From positions 186,001 to 250,000 of the forward strand of contig PVNU02000853.1 in NCBI GenBank assembly GCA_003013855.2: a stretch of 64,000 nucleotides of DNA, in the 5' to 3' direction. Under the pieces are notes generated by a model. It worked only from the letters and a program-made list of their open reading frames with translations. It was not told the DNA's origin and ran no database searches. The translations under genes and the position numbers were made by a program. This document shows positions 56,258-64,000 of the stretch, one piece after another (within the stretch, counting starts at the first letter, position 1; every line of letters starts with the position of its first letter). The DNA comes from Liriodendron chinense (lineage: Eukaryota; Streptophyta; Magnoliopsida; Magnoliales; Magnoliaceae).

Positions 56258-57752
56258 CTACAAGTCACCAACATAATCATCATCGCCCCTCCTCGCGTCC
56301 CGCTCCCGACGATAAAGATCCATCAAAGGAGCAGTCACTGAACCTCCAGCATACCTGCGACGGCCACCTGGAACGTAAAGCGAAGGAAGCAAAGGCCCCT
56401 GGCCAAATAGCAGATACCACTCGTCATAATCACGATCCGGGATCGTGAAACGGAAGCCAGGCTGGCCCACCAGAGCCTCAACTCTCTCATCAGCTGGCAT
56501 CCGAGCAGCCGGAGGAGGTGCAGAACAGGGGACCCGAGCTACCCCAGTGACTTGCCGAAGCAATCTCTCTCCCAAGTACCATTGGAAGGACTCAGCGTCA
56601 GAAAGCATAATACGGAGACATGAAGCATCATATGCCTCCACGCGCTGGGGTGTGTAGTAGAGAGGGAAACTGGCGTACGGCATCCGGGCAAACTGCAGCA
56701 GAAGATGTTACCACGATCAGTTGCAAGTACAGCACAAGGACAAAGACAAGCAAGATACTTACGTCCTCAACGGTCAGCCCGTCTATGTTAGCACGCCAAT
56801 TGTCCCCGGGAACTCGGGAGTTCCGCTGACGATTCTGCTGATGCCAGTACATGTGGCGATACTGAGCGGGTTCAATGTCATCTCGCATCCTCGGCGCAAG
56901 ATGCGGAAAATGGTCATAAAAGCAAGTCTGGATGAAAGTACATTTAATGATCAGAGAGAGAAAGGAGGCAAACGGCTCCAAAGAGGATGAAAGAAGAGGT
57001 ACCTCAACAACAGGCCAGAAGCCTGTGAAGGACCGGCTATGCCGACAGGTTTTGTCCAGACCTTGAAAGAGACGGGTCAGGATGGCCCCATTCCAGTTAT
57101 AAGGGTGATGAAGATCCTCGACTAAACGAAGAAATTTAGGATCAACTCTCTCATTCGCATGGCAAAAAAGAAAGGATCCAAAAGCATAAGTGATCATGGC
57201 CCGCGCCTTGTGGAGGGCCTCTCGCTCGGTGGTAGGGATGACAGAAGCAAAATTGTTATAAAACCATCGCATCTTCACCTGATGGCCTTGGAATTCACCC
57301 TCAGGAGGGACGTCACCGACAAGCCGCAGCCAATCAGTGGAAGAGAGGGGAGCTAAAGAGCTAACTTGAGGGACAATTGCCCCATGAAACGGGAAACCTA
57401 TCTGCATGTAAATGTCCAAAGGGGTTATCCCCCATTCTCCACAAGGGAGTTGAAAGGTGTGGGTCTCATCCCGCCACCTCTCACAAAGGGCCGCAAGCAT
57501 CATACGGTTGGCGTCGTTATTATGGAAGCGTAGGGTGAGGAGGCCAGCAAAAGGAGTACCATCTAGTACTCGCTCAAGCAAGGGCTGTGGCTCCTTCATC
57601 CAATTGTCCCAGCGATCCCTGGTACCTCGACCCTTGATAGCAGGAAGAGGTTGATGCTCCATAGCTAGGGAACACATGTGGTCCCCTCGGCGGACAATGA
57701 AAGCAGGATCATCCTCGTCAACCACTTGGTGGCCCCTAGTACCATCCGCCAT
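56258..57752 (-). CDS. Second antisense plant mobile domain gene PMD2, copy B only (3 exons, intact)
   Basis: Exon 1 is 57752-57003, intron 57002-56928 (75 bp), exon 2 56927-56763, intron 56762-56693 (70 bp) and exon 3 56692-56258; both introns are GT..AG and phase 0. The predicted protein is about 449 aa, starting MADGTRGHQVVDEDDPAFIV. The PMD core is clear at about residues 85-120: 'LAALCERWRDETHTFQLPCG' followed by 'EWGITPLDIYMQIGFPFHG', which matches the 'ERW..ETHTFHLPCGE.TITL.DV..LLGLP..G' signature. Later, 'RLVEDLHHPYNWNGAILTRL' and 'TGFWPVVE' are typical of PMD C-terminal halves. Exon 3 has 'FARMPYASFPLYYTPQRVEA' and an Arg/Asp-rich end. No stops or shifts are seen. It is only distantly similar to PMD1, so it is not a recent tandem copy. 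Copy A lacks it altogether. Confidence 0.78.
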
Positions 57753-60284
57753 GGAATCCTACAAGCTTGGCAAGGTAAGTCCCTATCCTTTACCCATTAA
57801 AATCCAAATTCTCATCCAAGAAACCCATGGGATTGGACTCACATTCAAATGCAAAATCTAAAGTCCAACTCCATGTGTCACTTAGGATATGTGTTGGGCC
57901 CATTGGAAAAAGTAAGGCCCACCTTAAAGAAGGTGGCATGGCATGCCTCAGGTAAGAAAAGTCCATCATCCAAGGACACATTTTGGACAACAAATGCACT
58001 CAAGTGCCATGAAATCAACTAAGGATGAGAGTCCTACTGCACATGAGAAGTTCCTCTTCAAAGTCCACATGTGGCCAAGGATTGACTCACTTTTATGCCA
58101 AGGTCATGATTCTCACTTAGGATGTCTCCATCTTTTTACACATATGCATGGACAAGTGGGGAGTAGAAAGGAAACGGGTCTCCAAGAGTAACCCAAATGC
58201 CTCATCTCAATGGATTGGAGAGAGCACATAGCCCACTTGAAGAACATGAGGACCCATTCATGGGTTAACCATGGGCAACCTTATGTGCCTCATCTTGATG
58301 AAAGTTTTGACCATGAGAATACAACAAGGAGGTCTACCCATAAACATATGAATCAAAGAAGCTAAGGGTAGAAAGTTGATGCACATAGCCCACATGAAGA
58401 ATCAAGGTTGAAAATGCCCATGAAAAGGCAAGTTTGGGCCACTTATGTGCACCAACTTGTTCACCAAAAAGGGAGACCATTTGAGCACAAAAGAGCATGG
58501 CTTGATGAGTCACCCAACCATCATGAAAATGGATAAGAATGTTACACATAGCCCACTTGAATATCAAAATCCAAAATGTCCCAAGGCATGGGACAAAAAT
58601 GGGCAACTTATGGGTATCATTCTTTCCTACAAATGGAAAGAAAAACCACTCATACTTGAGAATGATGGTGGATGACCCACCAAGCCCCCAAAGAAAAGAT
58701 CAAGGAGCCATGGTTGTATGGATAGCTCACTCGAGAATCATCCATTTGAGGTTGATAACATCTAAGGGAAACTCTTGAGAACCACAATCCTACCACAAAG
58801 AAAACCATTTGAACTTAGTGAGATTGTTGGAAACAACTCACTCATGGGACTTGTAGATGGTCAAGTAGCTCAAGTCCTCCATCCATTAAAGAAGAAAGCA
58901 TGAAAAGAAAAAATCCACATGGACAAAGTGTAGTGGGGCACACATGGTTCAAAGAAGTGCCCAAGTTTCAATGAAGGCCCAAAAGCCCATCCACATGAAA
59001 AAATTCTAAGGAGCCCACTACACTTTGTACAAGGAGGTACATCATATGGAAGAATTGGGCCACTTGTCCATAAAGGCCCAACTAGGAAAACTAGCCCACT
59101 TGAGATCCAAAATGAAGAATGGGCTAGTCACCTTGATCCATACACATGTGAAGAAAGATGGGGTCACCCAAAGTGAGCCCCATGAGCTCAAAACTTGAGA
59201 TGGGCCCTACCATACCCATGGACCCAAATTTTGAAAAAGAAAAGGGAAAAGAAATAGAAAGCTCAAAAAAAAAAAATATGACAAGAGAAAGAAAGTAAGA
59301 GGGAGCCCAAAATGAAGCATTGGGCCCATCAAATACACCAAGGACCATGACTTCACTTTGAGCCCATTTGATACACATGAAAAGAGGCCCAACTCCCATG
59401 AAAAAGATAGAGTATTTTGCCATGCACACTTGATGACATGGCAAAGTTACTCTTTACATGCACATGGAGGGAGTGTGAAAAAAAAAAAAATGAGGAAGTG
59501 GAGAGCTTGCAATGTCCTTCTCCATGCACCACCTTTGAAAGACTTGAGATCTAAGAAAAGATCAAGAATGCTTGGGCCCACCTTCACACCCCTTTGAATA
59601 GCTACATGAAAAAGAAAAAGGATCATGAGAAGAGACAATGAAGATGGAAAAGGACAAGAAAGAGAAAGAAAGTGGTCCATACCTTTACTACTCACCAAAG
59701 AAGGACCACCTTGCTGTCTCAAGATTTCTCTAAGGCCCACCACTTGAGAAGAGCAAAGGACCACCAAAGAAGAGAGAGGAAACTTGAAGAAAGAAAGAGT
59801 ATGAGAGGGAGAAGAGAGAGATTGCACGTTTAAGGGGGGGAGGGTGCCCCATGTTATATAGAAAAGGGGAGGGCACCCTTTTACCCAGCCCCCTGAAGAG
59901 ACCAGGAGGCAGAGACCGGGCGGGCGGCCCATGGGAGGCCGTCCTAGCCTCCACCTACTTGAAACGACCTCCCTCTCCCTCTCCTTGGGAAGAACTCCTC
60001 CTTGGGAAGGGTGGTTGCAAGTGAATCTTGTACCTCCATGTAAGAATGAAGTGATGGAAGAGAATGGTGAGAAAAAGAGAAAATCTCACCAAAATCTCAT
60101 CTCATGAGAAATGGGTGAGAAATTGGGTGGATGATGTGGAAAAGTTCCATGGAATCTCCAAGAAAAAGAAAGGAAAATTTGACTTGGTCAAACAATGATC
60201 TCAACCATCCAAAGGCATGACCAGATGATCCAAACCATTCCAAGAAGAATCCCAAGAATCTCCGCCCTTGATTACTGTTCACAT
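57753..60284 (-). other. Long upstream region of PMD2
   Basis: About 2.5 kb with no shared protein. It is rich in short recurring phrases ('agcccacttga', 'tgggccca', 'catgaaaa'), giving a diffuse repeat character. On the minus strand, a pyrimidine-rich stretch (59850 down to 59730) follows the TATA box like a plant 5' leader. A long leader intron between there and the ATG at 57752 is possible but I could not fix its ends. Confidence 0.45.
59841..59944 (-). promoter_or_regulatory. Candidate PMD2 promoter
   Basis: On the minus strand TATATAA (59860 down to 59854) sits between the arms of a perfect 9-bp inverted repeat, AGGGTGCCC (59841-59849) and GGGCACCCT (59871-59879). The GC-rich inverted repeat (59922-59944, one mismatch) lies about 60 bp upstream of the TATA box, close to its spacing in the LTR promoters. 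Downstream is a CT-rich leader. Promoter activity is inferred. Confidence 0.5.
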
Positions 60285-61900
60285 GTATGAGTTTTTGGTT
60301 CGAAGACCTTAAACTACGTCGGGACCAAGGTCCCGAGGGATTGTCAATAAAACCGGCATCAGTCTTCTTCAAGATCTGGTGGCTCCGGATATTTTCAGAA
60401 AATCAAAAAAATATATACATCACTTGTACAGTTTCTGGTCCGAAGACCTTAAACTACGTCGGGACCAAGGTCCCGAGGGATTGTCAATAAAACCGGCATC
60501 AGTCTTCTTCAAGATCTGGTGGCTCCGGATATTTTCAGAAAATCAAAAAAATATATACATCACTTGTACAGTTTCTGGTCCGAAGACCTTAAACTACGTC
60601 GGGACCAAGGTCCCGAGGGATTGTCAATAAAACCGGCATCAGTCTTCTTCAAGATCTGGTGGCTCCGGATATTTTCAGAAAATCAAAAAAATATATACAT
60701 CACTTGTACAGTTTCTGGTCCGAAGACCTTAAACTACGTCGGGACCAAGGTCCCGAGGGATTGTCAATAAAACCGGCATCAGTCTTCTTCAAGATCTGGT
60801 GGCTCCGGATATTTTCAGAAAATCAAAAAAATATATACATCACTTGTACAGTTTCTGGTCCGAAGACCTTAAACTACGTCGGGACCAAGGTCCCGAGGGA
60901 TTGTCAATAAAACCGGCATCAGTCTTCTTCAAGATCTGGTGGCTCCGGATATTTTCAGAAAATCAAAAAAATATATACATCACTTGTACAGTTTCTGGTC
61001 CGAAGACCTTAAACTACGTCGGGATCAAGATCCCGAGGGATTTTTAATAAAAATGGGTATCGATCTCGACCATCAAAATCAGAATCGATGACCCAGAATT
61101 TTTTTCAAAAAAAGAAAACAAAAAAATGTCTTTCCTCTTTTAAAGTTTTGGGTCCGAAGACCTTAAACTACGTCGGGATCAACGTCCCGAGAGATTTTTA
61201 ATAAAAACCAACATCGATCCCAGCCTTTCAGGCCAAGATCTGATGATCTGGATCATTTCGAAAAAAACAAAAAAATGTGTTTGCCCCCCCCTTTTACTAA
61301 GTCTGGGTCCGAAGACCTTAAACTACGTCGGGATCGACATCCCGAGAGATTTTCAATAAAAGCCGGCGTCGATCTTGTTTGCTCAAGATCAATGACTCCG
61401 GACATTTTCAAAAATCATAAAAATATATTACCAGCCCCGCTTTTAAAGTTTTGGTCCGAAGACCTTAAACTACGTCGGGATCGACATCCCGAGAGGTTTT
61501 CAATAAAAACCAGCATCAGTCTGGATTGTCCATCCGCTGACAGCGGACATTTTTCCAAAAAAAAAAAAAAACATGTTTGCCCCTCTTTTGTACAGTTTCA
61601 TGGTCCGAAGACCTTAAACTACACTGGGATTAATTTCTCGGGGGACCTTTCTCACTTTCAACTAAAAACCGGCATCGGCCTCGACCGTTGGGATCATGGT
61701 TCGATAACCCGGATCATCTCAAAAATACCAAAAATATTTTAAAGCTTTCCATAAAAACCAGTGTCAATCTCGATTACTCGAGTTGAAGTCTGGAACTTTT
61801 TCAAAACAAAAAAATATATACAATATAAAACAAAAAAAGTTTTCACCACCAGTTTCGATCCACCAATTTATCCCCAGTGGTCCGAAGACCTAAAACTACA
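60285..61900 (+). repeat. Hairpin tandem array of copy B: near-perfect 140-bp units, then diverged units (11 copies)
   Basis: GGTCCGAAGACC (first copy GGTTCGAAGACC) recurs at 60297, 60437, 60577, 60717, 60857 and 60997, exactly 140 bp apart with essentially identical units, then at about 61151, 61306, 61453, 61602 and 61879 with diverged spacers. Each unit has a second inverted repeat (TCGGGACC-AA-GGTCCCGA in the perfect copies; TCGGGATC-AA-GATCCCGA, TCGGGATCGACATCCCGA and others in diverged ones) followed by 'caataaaa' or 'taataaaa'. Apparent 83-codon frames repeat only because the period keeps them open by chance. Confidence 0.92.
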
Positions 61901-64000
61901 CTGGGATTAACTTCTCGGGGGCTTTCTTTCCTAACCTGTTCCAGGCATGGCTGACACTTGATCGTACGGGTGTCTGGAATCTTTTAAACAGGTAAAGGCT
62001 GAGGCGGGCAGAACTCCGCAATCCTGTTCGTGTTGAACGCACCGTGATAGACAACCTTGAGTTGGAAGTCGCTGTTGAAGCTGACGGATGTTCCCTGTTC
62101 CTAGAACTCATGAAGGGAATTAAGGCTGTTGGGAGGTGAAGCTCACCCTCACGGAATTGTGAGCAACGTAAGACCCCAAACTGGATTGACTAAAGGAAAT
62201 GTGAGGATGTGGCTCATCTTGTGGCCGAAGGAGTCCGTCGGACGATACGTGGTCTATGTGCATTGCACATGAGGAACAGGCAACTTTGTGGGTGTGTTGA
62301 CTGAAAACCCTCAAAATCCCCTCATCCGAAGATGTAAAACTACGGCACTTAACTGTGTGAGACTCGTCTTGCTCGCTGACGTAAAATGGATCGGGTGCCT
62401 TACCAGCAGTAGAAGCTGGAAGTGGATGGAAATTCCACATCTTTTCCCTGCATTTCAGAAAAATCACAAAATACAAAAACATTGCAAAATCACCTCTTCA
62501 AAAATCACAAAAATATTTCCCTTGCTTCCAATCATAATATTGTCAAAAATCACAAAAAAAATATTTCCCTTGCTTTCAATCAAAATATTGACAGAAAAAT
62601 CACAAAAATATTTCTCTTGCTTTCATCAAAAATATTTCGAAAATCACAAAAATATTTCCTGCGTTTTCAATAAACCGATCTCTATCCTGACCATTCAGTT
62701 GAAACTCGGACCACATATTTACAAAAAATCACAAAAATTAGCATCCCCAGCACTACAATTCAGGAGTCTTGAACTCCGCTCACTTCACAAGTATGGGATG
62801 ACGGATCCAATCGCCCGCAAATTGGAATCTTGACCAAAACGGGCAACCAAACACCATCTCAATCGCATGTATGCTCAGAAGAATATCTTGAAGTCGGATA
62901 GCATCCTCGTACATTCTCATTCATAAAGAAACAGCATCTTGGGACGATGGACCTGATCGACCACGGGTCGGGATCTTGACCAACCCGTTGTCCAAACCTC
63001 CATATCGAAAGGAAAATCCCCAGGGAAGCACAACCCTGCAAGCAATAAGCTCAAAATTCTCTGCACCCACAGCAAAAGCAAAACCATCAAACGAGAAGAG
63101 AATGAGCCAAGCCATGCATCCATCATGCATCTCCATGCATCAGCATCCATCGCATCAATCATCATGTTTACCTGCTTTCAAAATAAAAGTCGGTTAGCTA
63201 AAGACCCCACAGGCATCCCTAGTGGAGGCACATGCGAACCAGATTTTCATTTCAAAAAGACAAAAAATATTTCTATTTGCAAATAAAAACCCCACGGAGT
63301 ATCACTCCCCAGAGTGGGTGCCTTTTCAAAAATCCAAAAATATTTTCCAGTAGAGCGTTCTGCCTCCAACACACCAGGAGATCTTCCATATCTCTGGGTA
63401 GGAGCCAACGCAAAAATCAAATAAGATCCGATGTCCCGCGGTTTCCCCGGAGACCATTGGATCCAATGCACTCAAAGTACGGTCGAACTGAACTCCAGTG
63501 TCAGCGCGGTCGTACCACATGCCAAGATACGAAAAGATGAAAAGCCAAAAGGCTCGGTCACAGAAACCATTTGAACAGGTGGAAACGATGAATTGTAACC
63601 CAAGTATCCAAATCAGCAGATTGGGTGGAAAGAGTTCACCCGCACATACCTAGGCGTGGATGCCTGAAGTACCTTGACTGAGTCCAAGTCGGCGTAGTAG
63701 AATCCCGTAAGACTATCGGACGCAGGGCGTCTAACCACTTTGACAGTCAAGCGAAACAAGTACTCCTGGAGTGATCTGGGAAAACATCAAACATCACACA
63801 ATCAGTCTCAGGGTCAGCATCCTCGTAAGACTAACGGACGCAGAGGCTCTGCTGTACCTTTCCGATGTTAGTACCGATCGGGAATGGAAGGGTTGCGATT
63901 GGGTACCCAGGTTGCAGCAAACTGCAGGGACAATCGCAACGTTTTCTCCGAACTCTCGCGATATGTGCGAGTTATCAATTTCCAGACAATCAACTGACTC
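61901..64000 (+). other. 3' noncoding region of copy B (to window end)
   Basis: Collinear in reverse with 929-3559 of copy A. Contains the AT-rich minisatellite (62455-62740) and the sequence that is duplicated in copy A. The polypurine tract and 3' LTR should follow beyond the window. No shared protein. Confidence 0.75.
62455..62740. repeat. AT-rich minisatellite, about 50-60 bp unit
   Basis: Five or so units of 'aaaaatcacaaaaatatttcc' plus 'cttgctttcaatca'. Copy A has about three. Copy-number difference points to slippage. Confidence 0.8.

Larger units (their letters stand above)
41315..64000 (+). mobile_element. Tat-type Ty3/gypsy LTR retrotransposon, copy B (3' LTR beyond window)
   Basis: Same family as copy A, in opposite orientation. 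Seen: 5' LTR, primer site, gag-protease, pol, a structured noncoding block, two antisense PMD genes, a hairpin array and a 3' region. The internal part exceeds 21 kb because of an extra segment of about 4.2 kb (56115-60280) with PMD2. Possible target duplicate GATGC at 41310-41314; its partner is outside. pol is open; gag-protease has one nonsense codon and one frameshift. Domain order with two RNase H domains supports the Tat assignment. Confidence 0.9.

Noticed and set aside
60379..61047. Repeated 82-83-codon frames in the 140-bp array
   Set aside because: 140 is not a multiple of 3; the frames arise because each unit happens to lack stops over 250 bases. They are not open in the diverged units or in copy A.
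60285..61900. CRISPR-like array
   Set aside because: Regular repeats, but whole 140-bp units are identical with no unique spacers, and the context is a plant retrotransposon.

Overview
The window is repeat-dense nuclear DNA from a flowering plant. No ordinary host gene is evident. Almost everything is LTR retrotransposon, other transposon remains or palindromic MITE-like DNA. The repeated '(gt)gggcccaccgtgatgt...atccacaccgtccatccat...aaatgaggcagatcc' palindromes are a style I associate from memory with magnoliid genomes (Magnolia/Liriodendron/Lauraceae). That is recollection and untested.

Layout. (1) 1-19566, minus strand: copy A of a very large (about 20 kb) Tat-type Ty3/gypsy element. Read from 19566 downward it has a 5' LTR, a primer-binding site, gag-protease-RT-dual RNase H-integrase, a noncoding block with four tandem GNRA-hairpin modules, an antisense intron-containing gene with a plant mobile domain (PMD), a hairpin-rich tandem array, a 3' region, a polypurine tract and a 3' LTR cut by the window start. 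(2) 19567-27152: no gene seen; degenerate LTR-like sequence and several palindromic MITE-like elements. (3) 27153-35821: a three-level nest. A hAT-like non-autonomous element (imperfect 8-bp TSD) carries what looks like a captured VQ-protein gene fragment. Inside it is a CRM-like chromovirus, copy C (TSD GGTTT). Inside C's pol tail is a 2-kb solo LTR (TSD TCGTA). (4) 35822-41314: flanking DNA with an empty paralogous hAT target site, a MITE-like palindrome, an LTR-like fragment and a long TGTAACACCCC-type LTR. (5) 41315-64000, plus strand: copy B of the same Tat family, in opposite orientation to A (5' LTRs facing each other), with its 3' LTR beyond the window.

How the parts work together. 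A and B encode the usual retrotransposition proteins in the sense direction. They also carry, in antisense between pol and the 3' LTR, one (A) or two (B) spliced PMD genes. B's second PMD gene has uninterrupted exons and canonical splice sites, with a TATA box about 2.1 kb upstream. It has no counterpart in A. A is broken in gag, pol and PMD1. B has one nonsense codon and one frameshift in gag-pol and a late frameshift in PMD1, but its RT/RNaseH/integrase frame is open for 1201 codons.

The least explained signals are RNA-like. One is a four-copy module of a variable outer stem, a fixed internal loop and a GAAA-capped inner stem, whose paired bases change together. The other is the 3' array, in which each unit carries a GGTC-CGAA-GACC hairpin, an 8-bp covarying hairpin and an AATAAA. 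A third is a GC-rich 8-bp-stem/7-nt-loop inverted repeat shared by the LTR promoter and the 5' regions of both antisense PMD genes.
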